A stretch of DNA of 64,000 nt from Flavobacteriales bacterium (GTDB lineage: Bacteria > Bacteroidota > Bacteroidia > Flavobacteriales_D > CAJJDF01): NCBI GenBank assembly GCA_018609055.1, contig JABAYJ010000005.1:204984-268983 (forward strand), written 5' to 3'. Within the stretch, counting starts at the first letter, position 1. Each line of letters begins with the position of its first letter. The notes under the pieces were generated by a model that was not told the DNA's origin, searched no databases, and saw nothing but the letters and a program-made list of their open reading frames with translations. Positions 36,674-44,948 of this stretch are shown here, piece after piece. A program made the translations under genes and the position numbers.

Positions 36674-37564
36674 TTAATGAATTAAAAACAAAAATAATAA
36701 TAAATACACCCACAATCCTGCAAAAAAGTGCCAGAAGTATCCACCTAATTTTATTTTTAATTGATTGTCTTCATTTAGTTCTTTTCGAGAAGCTAAAAAT
36801 ACCATAGCAAGTAAATATAATAGAGCTACTAAAATATGTGCTAGGTGGAGAATTGTTAATGTATAAAAGTAAGAGCTACTTACATTACCTACGGTTTTTA
36901 ATTTAGCAAAATAACTTTCTGGCAATTTCATTTTTGCCACAACAATTGCTTCAAGAATTACGTTGTCTTTTTTCTTTTTGTTTTCACGAACCCTCAAGAA
37001 TTCTTTTCCTATAAACATCTCAGGAAATTCATTTTTTAGTTGAGCATATTCTTCTTTATCAACTTTTACTGCTTGTTCACCCCAAAAATAAAATCCATCT
37101 TCTTCTTTAATCAATTCTTTCCCTTGAAATTCGATTGTGTAATCTTTTCCGTAATCTCCTGACATTACAAACTCACCAGTATCTTGGTTTACTATTTTAT
37201 CTGCCCAAGCATATCCTTTTTCGTGTAGTTGACTCCAAGCAAAAAATTGAGATACTCCAAATACAATTCCCAAAATTAGTGTAATGACTAAATACATTGA
37301 TGTTTGCTTGTTCTTCCCTGCCTTAGAGCTACGAACAGCTAGTATCATTGTAAAACTGCTAAGTAGTATAATTGCTGTACTTACCCATAACATTGTTGGC
37401 ATAGAAAAACTTACCCAAAAGTTATCTCCCTTTGATACTATATAGGCACTTGTAAGTCCTGCAAATAGCATGATAATAGAAAAAATTCCAAACCAAACCA
37501 TATTTGTTTTGGCTTTTCTCCTTGCGTTTTCGTAATACTGTTCTACTTTTTCTTGAGTTTCCAT
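36674..37564 (-). CDS. Cytochrome c oxidase subunit III paralogue with extra soluble insertion
   Basis: The 296-residue protein has subunit III features at both ends: MVWFGIFSIIMLFAGLTSAYIV near the start, LTILHLAHILVALLYLLA and YFWHFFAGLWVYLLLFLF at the end. Between helix 4 (ending about 112) and helix 5 (about 225) lies a hydrophilic insertion of about 100 residues rich in Lys and Glu (for example RENKKKKDN). Typical subunit III has only a short loop there. The gene follows ctaB by 18 bases. The insertion may bind a partner protein; no family is recognised for it. Confidence 0.88.
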   Translation of the reverse strand: METQEKVEQYYENARRKAKTNMVWFGIFSIIMLFAGLTSAYIVSKGDNFWVSFSMPTMLWVSTAIILLSSFTMILAVRSSKAGKNKQTSMYLVITLILGIVFGVSQFFAWSQLHEKGYAWADKIVNQDTGEFVMSGDYGKDYTIEFQGKELIKEEDGFYFWGEQAVKVDKEEYAQLKNEFPEMFIGKEFLRVRENKKKKDNVILEAIVVAKMKLPESYFAKLKTVGNVSSSYFYTLTILHLAHILVALLYLLAMVFLASRKELNEDNQLKIKLGGYFWHFFAGLWVYLLLFLFLIH

Positions 37565-37582
37565 AATGATTATAATTAGTTA

Positions 37583-38533
37583 TTAAAAAAAATATACTTG
37601 TACCAATAAATCCAAATAATAAAATAAAAAGACTAATGGTAAATAGGAGAATGAGGCAAACATGAGTTTTAATGCATCTTTGTCTTCTAAAGATTTATAC
37701 AATTTAATTGCAGGTCTAATGAAATATATGCCAAGTGCAATACTCAGTATCATTGATGTTATACCTGAAATGTTGAATACCCATGGAAGAATACCAGCTG
37801 GGATTACAAAAAGTGTGTAAAACAAGATGATAAAAGCAGTTCTCTTGTCTTTGTCATCTCCAAAAGGTAACATTCTATAACCTCCTTTTCTGTAGTCTTC
37901 ACTTCCTTTCCAAGCGATTGCCCAAAAGTGAGGAAATTGCCATATAAATTGAACAAGGAATATCATTCCTGGCTCGAAACCAAATTCACCTGTTGCAGCA
38001 ATGTATCCAATCATTGGAGGAATACTCCCTGGAAATGCTCCTACAAATACTGATATTGGAGTTACTTTTTTTAATGGAGTATATATTGCAACATAGGATA
38101 CTAAAGCAATAAGACCCAGTGCGAAAGAAATATAATTTATTTGATAGAGTAAAAATAGTCCAACTAAACCAGCAATGATTGAAACCATAATAGCTTCGGG
38201 AACTTTCATTCTACCTGCTGGTAACGGTCTATTTTCTGTTCGGCTCATTTTTTTGTCCGAATCACGTTCAATAACTTGGTTAAATCCATTTGATGAACCT
38301 GTAACAAGAAAACCCCCTAGTATTAAAAAGATGAATGTTATCCATGAAAAATCTGCATCTTCTTTATTTGCCATAGGAAATACCTCGGCAGTAAGTAGAG
38401 CGATACCATAACCTAAACCTGCTGAATAAACAACCAGACTGGCTAATCTCAACTTCATTAAACTTCCATAATCGGCTAACTTAGCTTTTATTGAAAAAGG
38501 GGTGGAGGTGGTGATGCTTTTTTCTATTTCCAT
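37583..38533 (-). CDS. ctaB: Protoheme IX farnesyltransferase (heme O synthase)
   Basis: The 316-residue inner-membrane enzyme attaches a farnesyl group to heme B to make heme O, precursor of heme A for the oxidase encoded by this cluster. About nine helices are visible. The prenyltransferase motifs are FNQVIERDSDKKMSRTENRPLP (first Asp-rich site, about 103-124) and YTPLKKVTPISVFVGAFPGSIPPMIGY (about 151-177). It is the first gene of the operon, read from the ATG at 38533, 73 bases beyond the exbD terminator at its 5' side. Confidence 0.96.
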   Translation of the reverse strand: MEIEKSITTSTPFSIKAKLADYGSLMKLRLASLVVYSAGLGYGIALLTAEVFPMANKEDADFSWITFIFLILGGFLVTGSSNGFNQVIERDSDKKMSRTENRPLPAGRMKVPEAIMVSIIAGLVGLFLLYQINYISFALGLIALVSYVAIYTPLKKVTPISVFVGAFPGSIPPMIGYIAATGEFGFEPGMIFLVQFIWQFPHFWAIAWKGSEDYRKGGYRMLPFGDDKDKRTAFIILFYTLFVIPAGILPWVFNISGITSMILSIALGIYFIRPAIKLYKSLEDKDALKLMFASFSYLPLVFLFYYLDLLVQVYFF

Positions 38534-38606
38534 TTCATTACAAAATTACGGATAAAATGAATTATAAATCCACTTAATTGAATTCTTTTGTTAAAAACTA
38601 GGCATA

Positions 38607-38639
38607 AAAAAAAGGACTGAATTAGTCAGTCCCTTTTTG
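38607..38639 (-). terminator. Rho-independent terminator of the exbB-exbD operon
   Basis: GGACTGA (38615-38621) pairs with TCAGTCC (38627-38633) across a 5-base loop. On the minus strand a run of about eight T follows. It lies 27 bases past the stop of the 38667-39134 ExbD gene. Confidence 0.88.
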
Positions 38640-38666
38640 AAAATATTTATAAGTCTATTAACTTCC

Positions 38667-39134
38667 TTACCTCTTCGTTTCTTTTTGAGTAGAGTAGTTA
38701 ATTCTTAAAGCATCTACTTCTCTCAATTCGTTTTCGATTTTATCAATAACATCCATATCAACATCATCCTTATCAGCTTTTATAGATACAGTAGCTTTAT
38801 CACTTTTTGCTTGTGATCTTTCATTTCTTCTTAGTACAATAAATTCTCTTATTTTTAAGAAGTTTGGAACTACTTGGTCATCTAATTGTAACCTAACCGA
38901 AGTACCAAAAGCTGGGTTTTTAGGAATCCCTGCATTTACGTAATCAATTTCTTCGTTTTTATCCAATTGGATAATTTCCTTAGCACTTGGTTTTGTAAGT
39001 TCTACTTTCAAGTCACTTTGTTTCATAGATGATACAACAACAAAGAATGCTAATACTGTAAATACAATATCCGGAAGTGATGCCGTAGATACTCCTGGCA
39101 TTTCTTTGGATTTGTTTTGTCTAAATTTTGACAT
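38667..39134 (-). CDS. exbD: ExbD/TolR-family biopolymer transport protein
   Basis: The 155-residue protein has a short cytoplasmic N-terminus, one membrane helix with the essential Asp22 in ASLPDIVFTVLAFFVVV, and a periplasmic domain (about 45-155). With ExbB it forms the proton-driven motor that powers TonB (or Tol/gliding-type) systems. It follows a longer ExbD by 22 bases. Two tandem ExbD genes behind one ExbB are usual in Bacteroidota. Confidence 0.93.
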   Translation of the reverse strand: MSKFRQNKSKEMPGVSTASLPDIVFTVLAFFVVVSSMKQSDLKVELTKPSAKEIIQLDKNEEIDYVNAGIPKNPAFGTSVRLQLDDQVVPNFLKIREFIVLRRNERSQAKSDKATVSIKADKDDVDMDVIDKIENELREVDALRINYSTQKETKR

Positions 39135-39156
39135 AATTAATTTCTTTTAGAATGTG

Positions 39157-39885
39157 TTAATCTACGTTTTTAGCTGGAAGCTTAATTATCTTTTGAGGAT
39201 AAACTTCTCTTACAGCTTTTATTTTCGCTTTGTCTTCTTCTGTTTTTACTTCAGCTCTTATGCTTTCTAATGCAGCATAAGTTACTCCAAAGTTTTTCAT
39301 TGCTAGTTCGTCTCTCAACTCATTAAGTCCACTCATTATCCTATCTCTTACGCTAAGGTATTGTCCGTAAGACGTTCCTTTATCGTATTGAATGGCAATA
39401 GTAGCCCCAGGGTTAATAGTTCTGTAATTACCAACCAATTCAGTAGCATTAAGTTTTCCTTGCCATTTAGACATCTGATCCTTAATTATACCAATAGTTT
39501 CTGGCGATTTAGTTGCTGCTAGGTCGATTCGTAACTTAGCTAGTTGAGTTCTACATTCAGCTTTGGTTACTGAAATCATAACAGGCATGTTATCCAAGTC
39601 ATTTGGATTAGACATAAAAGTTTTAACAACTCCATTAATGTCTTCCAATTTCTTGTCCCATTCTTTTTCAATCATCAACTGATCCTTACTGTTTACTAAT
39701 ATTTCAAGAATGTTTCTTTCATTAGCCTTTGGTGGCTCAACTTCTACATCTCTCTTTTGTGGTAATACAGCAGGCAATCCAGATTCTTTTTCTAGAGTAG
39801 TTGCAATGATGATAAATGCCAATAATATAAAGGCAATATCAGCAATGGAACTTGCGTCAAGTTCTTGTAATTTTCGTCTTGCCAT
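39157..39885 (-). CDS. exbD: ExbD-family protein, long form
   Basis: The 242-residue protein has the same membrane design, with Asp16 in SSIADIAFILLAFIIIATTL. Its periplasmic part is about 200 residues, roughly twice that of its neighbour, and contains a predicted helical insertion (about 90-140, with AECRTQLAKLRIDLAAT). ExbD proteins normally have 130-160 residues, so this is enlarged. It probably forms a heterodimer with the shorter ExbD in the ExbB pentamer; that is inference. Position: third gene of the operon, 22 bases before the shorter exbD. Confidence 0.9.
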   Translation of the reverse strand: MARRKLQELDASSIADIAFILLAFIIIATTLEKESGLPAVLPQKRDVEVEPPKANERNILEILVNSKDQLMIEKEWDKKLEDINGVVKTFMSNPNDLDNMPVMISVTKAECRTQLAKLRIDLAATKSPETIGIIKDQMSKWQGKLNATELVGNYRTINPGATIAIQYDKGTSYGQYLSVRDRIMSGLNELRDELAMKNFGVTYAALESIRAEVKTEEDKAKIKAVREVYPQKIIKLPAKNVD

Positions 39886-39907
39886 GTTAATTTAAAATTT
39901 AATATTC

Positions 39908-40486
39908 TTATTTCGCGAATCCTCTTATGATGCTGATAACTAAATCAACTATAAGGATAATAACACCAGGGATAAGGACAAATAATAATCCACTTACCCA
40001 AAAATTGGTAGTAGAAATCATGTTACTGGCTTCTTCTTGACCAAACTTAGTAATAAGTCCATCATACCCAGTTGTGTCTCCACCAGAGTTAGAGAATGCC
40101 CAAAGAAATGCTAGTATAGATATTCCTACAAAAATTAATGAAGGAATTCCTTTCTTGAAGTTATTCATTAACGTACTAATTAATCCATACACAAGGAAGA
40201 CAACCATGAGACCTCCTGCGATAATTAAAATAATAGTCATGTAATTTACTCCTGTAAGGATGTGGCTGTCAATTTTCTTGACTTGAGCTTCAAATGCTTT
40301 TTGACCTTCTTCCTTGTAAGTAGCAACACTTGCTTTCCCTTGGTCCATAAGCTCAACACCCATTTGTTTTGGGTCATAAGAATCTGGAGCTCCATTACTG
40401 ACCATACCAGTGAAGAAAAAGAATGTGATTACGAACAAAATAGTAGACACTATAAATAGCGCTCTTGAAAGTGTTTTGTTTTCCAT
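39908..40486 (-). CDS. Membrane protein of unknown function in the ExbB-ExbD operon
   Basis: The 192-residue protein has about four hydrophobic helices (near 9-27, 80-103, 114-132, 163-187) and a charged loop (about 40-75) between the first two. I recognise no family. It sits between the exbB-like and exbD genes with spacers of 72 and 22 bases, so it is very likely co-expressed and may be an accessory part of the motor. It has no signal peptide distinct from its first helix. Confidence 0.78.
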   Translation of the reverse strand: MENKTLSRALFIVSTILFVITFFFFTGMVSNGAPDSYDPKQMGVELMDQGKASVATYKEEGQKAFEAQVKKIDSHILTGVNYMTIILIIAGGLMVVFLVYGLISTLMNNFKKGIPSLIFVGISILAFLWAFSNSGGDTTGYDGLITKFGQEEASNMISTTNFWVSGLLFVLIPGVIILIVDLVISIIRGFAK

Positions 40487-40558
40487 GTTTAATATTGTTT
40501 AGTTACAATTTGGTTATACCACCAATAGAGATTAGCAGTATAACCCTATGTAAATGAA

Positions 40559-41344
40559 TTATTTATTTTTGATAACCATATCTACTAACGAAATAGAAGC
40601 ATCTTCCATATCATTAACAATTCCATCAATTTTTGATACGATATAATTATAAAAGATTTGAAGAATAATTGCTGCTACAAGTCCTGCAAGTGTCGTGTTA
40701 AGTGCCACTTTCATTGCTCCTGCAATTTGTACTGGTTCAGTTTGTCCAGTTTCTTCAATAATGTTAAATACCTCAATAATTCCAATTACAGTTCCTAAGA
40801 AACCAAGCATTGGTGCAGTTGCGATAAATAATGAAATCCAAGAAAGATTCTTTTCTAATAATCCAGCTTGAACACTTCCGTAGTTTATTACAGATTTTTC
40901 TACTGCTTCAATTCCTTCGTCAGCTCTATCTAAACCTTGGTAGAATATACTTGCTACTGGTCCTCTTGTGTTTCTACAAACATCTTTAGCAGCATCTATA
41001 CCACCACTTTGCATTGCTTCTTCAATTTCGTTCAAAAGCTTGCTGTTGTTAGTAGTTGACATGTTTAAGTAAATAATTCTTTCGATACTTAAAGCAAGTC
41101 CTAGTAAGAATACTAAGAATACTAATGCCATAAATTCTGGTCCTCCATCAATGAAGTACTGCTTTACTTTTTGAACAACTCCTGTCGATTTTTTTACTGG
41201 AGCTTCTTCTTCAACCTCTTCTTTTACTTCTTCTTTAACGATTTCAGTTACTGCAGTTGTAGAATCTGTTTGAGCAAAACTCGAAGAGTTCATACCAAAT
41301 GCAAACATTGCGATAAGTGCGAATAGTGTTATTACTTTTTTCAT
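40559..41344 (-). CDS. exbB: MotA/TolQ/ExbB proton channel family protein
   Basis: The 261-residue protein has a cleavable-type signal (1-24, ending SSFAQ), an acidic periplasmic stretch (EIVKEEVKEEVEEEAP) and three membrane helices (about 73-93, 168-190, 210-230). The second and third carry the family motifs TAPMLGFLGTVIGIIEVF and ALNTTLAGLVAAIILQIFYN. It forms the channel pore that couples proton flow to ExbD movement. It is the first gene of a four-gene operon. The presence of a signal peptide and acidic N-terminal extension is typical of Bacteroidota ExbB. Confidence 0.93.
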   Translation of the reverse strand: MKKVITLFALIAMFAFGMNSSSFAQTDSTTAVTEIVKEEVKEEVEEEAPVKKSTGVVQKVKQYFIDGGPEFMALVFLVFLLGLALSIERIIYLNMSTTNNSKLLNEIEEAMQSGGIDAAKDVCRNTRGPVASIFYQGLDRADEGIEAVEKSVINYGSVQAGLLEKNLSWISLFIATAPMLGFLGTVIGIIEVFNIIEETGQTEPVQIAGAMKVALNTTLAGLVAAIILQIFYNYIVSKIDGIVNDMEDASISLVDMVIKNK

Positions 41345-41414
41345 GGTTATTTTTTTTGTCTTGTTATTAGTTATGTTGTTGTTTCTGTTTTATAAATCTT
41401 TAAAATATCTTATG

Positions 41415-41501
41415 CAGAGAGGAAGGGATTCGAACCCTCGATATAGTTACCCATATACACGCTTTCCAAGCGTGCGCCTTAAGCCACTCGGCCACCTCTC
41501 T
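41415..41501 (-). tRNA. tRNA-Ser (anticodon GGA)
   Basis: On the minus strand a 7-bp acceptor stem (AGAGAGG / CCTCTCT), a D arm with GGCCGAGTGGCTTAAGGC, an anticodon loop CTTGGAAAG reading GGA, a long class II variable arm, and a T arm with GGTTCGAATCC are all visible. The CCA end is not encoded. The anticodon GGA reads UCC/UCU serine codons. Confidence 0.95.
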
Positions 41502-41674
41502 AAATCTTCCGGCAAAAAGTAGCAAGAAATAACTATTTCAAATTCGTCTTTCTTTCTAAAGACACGCCAAAATACGAAAAAAATTTTGCTAACAAAAGAA
41601 ATTTGAATAAACGGTTCGTATTTTAATTTTATCGGTTAATACTTAATGATTTCTTAACCTAAAAATATGATTTT

Positions 41675-41707
41675 TTTGACAAAAGATGTTCTTATAAAGT
41701 CCTTTTG
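41675..41707 (+). promoter_or_regulatory. Candidate manC promoter
   Basis: TTTG at 41675-41678 and TCCTTTTG at 41700-41707 (one mismatch to TAnnTTTG) are separated by 21 bases, the expected spacing of Bacteroidota -33 and -7 elements. The ATG of manC at 41739 lies 31 bases downstream. Sequence resemblance only. Confidence 0.35.
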
Positions 41708-41738
41708 TTTTGTATTTTCGTGAAACTTAAAAAAGTAA

Positions 41739-42812
41739 GTGATGAAAAATAATTATTGTATCCTGATGGCTGGTGGAATTGGAAGTAGATTTTGGCCAAT
41801 GAGTACCGAAGAATTTCCAAAACAATTTCATGATGTATTAGGTATGGGTAAAACCTTACTTCAAATGTCATTTGAAAGAATGCTTTTGGTTTGCCCTAAG
41901 GAGAATATTTTTATAGTTACTAATGCATCCTACAAAGATTTGGTTGCTGAGCAATTACCAGAAATTGAGGAACACCAAATATTATTGGAGCCTAGCAGAA
42001 AGAACACTGCGCCTTGTGTAGCTTACGCTAGTTATAAGATTAAAAAAATGAATCCAGATGCTGTTTTAGTTGTAGCACCTTCGGATCATATTGTTTTAAA
42101 AGAACAAGCATTTAAAGAAACTTTAGAAACAGCAATTACTCAATCAACTTCTGAAAATTGCCTTGTTACTTTAGGGATAAAGCCAAGCAGACCTGATACT
42201 GGATATGGTTATATCCAGTTTTTAGATAATGTGGAAAGAAGTAAAAATGAGGTTCGTGATGTAAAGATGTTTACTGAAAAGCCAGATTTAGATTTAGCTA
42301 AAGAATTTATTTCTAGTGGTGACTTTTATTGGAACGCAGGCATATTTGTATGGACTGCTGATGCAATTATTGAATCATTTAAGCAACATTTACCTACAAT
42401 TCACGAATTGTTTGTAGAAGGGATGAATGTTTACAATACCGAAATGGAAGCTGAGTTTATTGAGCATACTTATGCTGAGTGTAAAAACATTTCTATTGAT
42501 TATGGTATTATGGAAAAAGCCAAGAATGTATATGTTGTTTTATCTGATTTTGGATGGAGTGATTTAGGAACATGGGGAGCGCTTTATGGACATATTGATA
42601 AAGATGCAGAGAACAATGCTGTAATTGGAAACAAAGTGAACTTGTACGACTCTAAAGAGTGTATAGTTAGATTACCAAAAGATAAACTGGCTGTAATCCA
42701 GGGATTAGATGATTACATTGTTGTAGAAGAAAAAGGTGTTTTACTCATTTGTAAGAAATCAGAAGAACAAAGAATAAAACAATTTGTATCGGATGTTAAA
42801 TTGAAGAGATAA
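41739..42812 (+). CDS. manC: Mannose-1-phosphate guanylyltransferase
   Basis: The 357-residue enzyme makes GDP-mannose from GTP and mannose-1-phosphate for polysaccharide or glycoprotein synthesis. The nucleotidyltransferase domain shows MAGGIGSRFWPMSTEEFPKQF (pyrophosphorylase signature, about 10-30), VAPSDHIV (about 112-119), and the sugar-phosphate region FTEKPD with WNAGIFVW. A short left-handed-helix-like end follows. It is the short, single-function form, lacking the PMI-type domain of bifunctional ManC. It stands alone on the plus strand, ending at a bidirectional terminator. Confidence 0.95.
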   Translation: MMKNNYCILMAGGIGSRFWPMSTEEFPKQFHDVLGMGKTLLQMSFERMLLVCPKENIFIVTNASYKDLVAEQLPEIEEHQILLEPSRKNTAPCVAYASYKIKKMNPDAVLVVAPSDHIVLKEQAFKETLETAITQSTSENCLVTLGIKPSRPDTGYGYIQFLDNVERSKNEVRDVKMFTEKPDLDLAKEFISSGDFYWNAGIFVWTADAIIESFKQHLPTIHELFVEGMNVYNTEMEAEFIEHTYAECKNISIDYGIMEKAKNVYVVLSDFGWSDLGTWGALYGHIDKDAENNAVIGNKVNLYDSKECIVRLPKDKLAVIQGLDDYIVVEEKGVLLICKKSEEQRIKQFVSDVKLKR

Positions 42813-42846
42813 AAAAAAGAGCTAGTTTAAACTAGCTCTTTTTTTT
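42811..42846. terminator. Bidirectional terminator between manC and the RidA-type gene
   Basis: GAGCTAGTTT at 42819-42828 pairs perfectly with AAACTAGCTC at 42829-42838. The hairpin is flanked by a run of A on one side and T on the other, so it can stop transcription from both converging genes. Confidence 0.9.
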
Positions 42847-42848
42847 GG

Positions 42849-43259
42849 TTATACTGTAGCAATACATTTTAATTCAATACCAATTGGTGTTGGTAAGCAA
42901 TTGATTTCGCAGGTTGTTCTGCAAGGCAAATTATCTTTGAAATACTCTGCATAAATTGCGTTATAAATCTTAAAGTCGTCTTTCATGTTGGTTAAGAAAA
43001 CGGTTACATCTACTAATTTATCCCAAGATGAACCACTCGCTTCCAATACAAGTTTTACGTTATTAAAAACCGAGTGACATTGTTTTGCAATATCATACGA
43101 CTTAATTGTTCCGTCTTCATTTAGTTCTACTCCAGGAATTACTTTAGTTCCTCTTTCTCTTGGTCCTACTCCCGAAAGGAATAATAAATCACCTACTTTA
43201 CGTGCATGAGGATACATTCCTACTGGTTCTGGTGCTTTTTCTGAGTTAATTTTATCCAT
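42849..43259 (-). CDS. RidA-family deaminase, 2-aminomuconate deaminase-like
   Basis: The 136-residue protein is a YjgF/RidA-fold protein with Arg114 (PCRTTCEI) and Glu129 (GIELKCIA) in the usual active-site positions. The segments MYPHARKVGDLLFLSGVGPRE and KLVDVTVFLTNMKDDFKIYNAIYAEYF resemble the longer 2-aminomuconate deaminase branch (tryptophan/kynurenine breakdown) more than classical RidA, which removes reactive enamines. No kynurenine-pathway genes are in the window to confirm this. It is 2 bases after the phosphatase/OmpA fusion gene, so probably co-transcribed. Confidence 0.82.
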   Translation of the reverse strand: MDKINSEKAPEPVGMYPHARKVGDLLFLSGVGPRERGTKVIPGVELNEDGTIKSYDIAKQCHSVFNNVKLVLEASGSSWDKLVDVTVFLTNMKDDFKIYNAIYAEYFKDNLPCRTTCEINCLPTPIGIELKCIATV

Positions 43260-43261
43260 TT

Positions 43262-44902
43262 TTATTTACTTATAATTTTAATTTCTATTCGTCTGTTTTT
43301 ATCTCTTCCCCATTTTTGTTGGTTAGATGAGATAGGGTTTTTACTTCCGTATCCAATGTAATCAAGTTTTTCTGTAGCTATTCCTTTTTGTATTAAAAAG
43401 CTATGTACCGATTGGGCTCTTAGTTGAGATATTGTGTCATTCTTCTCTTTCATTCCCGAGTTATCGGTAAAGCCTCCAATTTCAATAGTAACATTGGGAT
43501 TAGAGTTTAAAAATAACAATAATCCTGTTAAATCTTTATTGTTTGAATCTGTTAACTCTGATTTTCCAGACTCAAAGTTTAAATTGGTCATTATATATGA
43601 TTGGTTAATCTTAAATTCATCATATTTTATGTTCTCTAGTTTTAATAAAATATCCTCATGAGCAGATTCATTCACCAAAGTTCCTGTACCATAATCACGT
43701 TTTTGGATTATTTTAACTTCAATTCGTCTGTTAGATGCTCGTCCTGATTTGTATTTATTACTAAAAGCAGGATAAGAAGAACCATATCCTTTGTATCTTA
43801 ATTGAGAAGAAGAGATTCCTTCTTTTATTAAATAATCATACACATATTTAGCTCTTTTTTGAGAAAGCACTTTGTTTTTAGCTTCATTTCCCGAACGATC
43901 AGTGTGACCTCCAATTTCTACTATTAAGTCAGAGTCTTTTCTTAGTGCGTCTTTCAAATGGATTAAATCCTGATTAGTTGAAGGAGATGAAAAAGTAGTT
44001 TTTCCTGAAGCGAATTGAATTTCGTATAATATTAATCTATAGTTCACTGGAATTGCCTCTGGAACTAATGACAGATGCTGAATTTCGAGATGAATTTTTG
44101 AGCTATCAATAACACTTGGCATTGGAGGACATATTCTGTTTCCTAACTCGTCTTCTAATTTGAACTCTGGGTAGGGAACAAAGTTTTCAATTTTATCTCT
44201 TATGCTTCGGTAACGAGAACTTTTGTTTGCACCATCTGTAGCAATATCCCAATAGCTTGTTGCTTCTAAATTGGTGTAGCCACAAAATTGCTTTAATAAA
44301 ATAGCAGAAATATATCCTGATGCATGCCATCCGTTCCAGCAGTGAAGGTAGATTGGGCCAATAGAATCGTATTTGGCACTTTCATAAGCCATTTTAACCA
44401 TTTGATAAATATGATTGGAATCAAAATAATCTAATTGAACATAATTAAGATTGTTAGTGGATCCATTGGTGCAATTACATCCTTGATTATCAATAATAGA
44501 ATCAGCATTTTTTTGGTATAAATACACTGACGTAGAAAATCCTTCTTGACATAAGTTTAATACTCCATCATTGGGTAATGGATTTTGGTTTTTTCGCTTT
44601 GCGGTTTTATGGTAATAATTATTTCCACCACCTCGGTATGCAACTCCATGAAGTATTGGACGCATGTTTCTCGTTCCGTAAAGGTCCTCAAAGTTATTCC
44701 CGTAGTTGTCGGTTATTTTATAAAGTAAATCACTTTCATTGTATCTAACTTTATAAAACTCTGGAGAAAGAGTATCCGTTAATTTGGTAACTATCTCATT
44801 ATTATATTCAGAAATAACGGTATCGTTAATTTGGCTAAAGCCAAATACGATTGTTATACAAAACAGAATTGATAAGGAGAATTTCATAGGGTTAGGTTTC
44901 AT
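43262..44902 (-). CDS. Secreted phosphatase-like domain fused to two OmpA peptidoglycan-binding domains
   Basis: The 546-residue protein has a signal peptide (about 1-24; a second in-frame Met at 44887 would give an equally good one). An N-terminal domain (about 55-245) resembles dual-specificity phosphatases: its loop is YLHCWNGWHASGYISA, which matches HCxxGxx but has Ala at the C+6 position where the catalytic Arg belongs. Two complete OmpA domains follow (about 290-400 and 430-545), each with an FxSGK or FESGKS strand, GHTDRSGNEAK or GFTDNSGMKEK, and an SNRRIEVK or KNRRIEIK end. It should sit in the periplasm or outer membrane, bound to peptidoglycan. Function of the first domain is unknown. 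Confidence 0.82.
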   Translation of the reverse strand: MKPNPMKFSLSILFCITIVFGFSQINDTVISEYNNEIVTKLTDTLSPEFYKVRYNESDLLYKITDNYGNNFEDLYGTRNMRPILHGVAYRGGGNNYYHKTAKRKNQNPLPNDGVLNLCQEGFSTSVYLYQKNADSIIDNQGCNCTNGSTNNLNYVQLDYFDSNHIYQMVKMAYESAKYDSIGPIYLHCWNGWHASGYISAILLKQFCGYTNLEATSYWDIATDGANKSSRYRSIRDKIENFVPYPEFKLEDELGNRICPPMPSVIDSSKIHLEIQHLSLVPEAIPVNYRLILYEIQFASGKTTFSSPSTNQDLIHLKDALRKDSDLIVEIGGHTDRSGNEAKNKVLSQKRAKYVYDYLIKEGISSSQLRYKGYGSSYPAFSNKYKSGRASNRRIEVKIIQKRDYGTGTLVNESAHEDILLKLENIKYDEFKINQSYIMTNLNFESGKSELTDSNNKDLTGLLLFLNSNPNVTIEIGGFTDNSGMKEKNDTISQLRAQSVHSFLIQKGIATEKLDYIGYGSKNPISSNQQKWGRDKNRRIEIKIISK

Positions 44903-44948
44903 TTTTTAAATCATTTAAAGATAAAGTTTATTGTTCAGGAGAGTCAAA

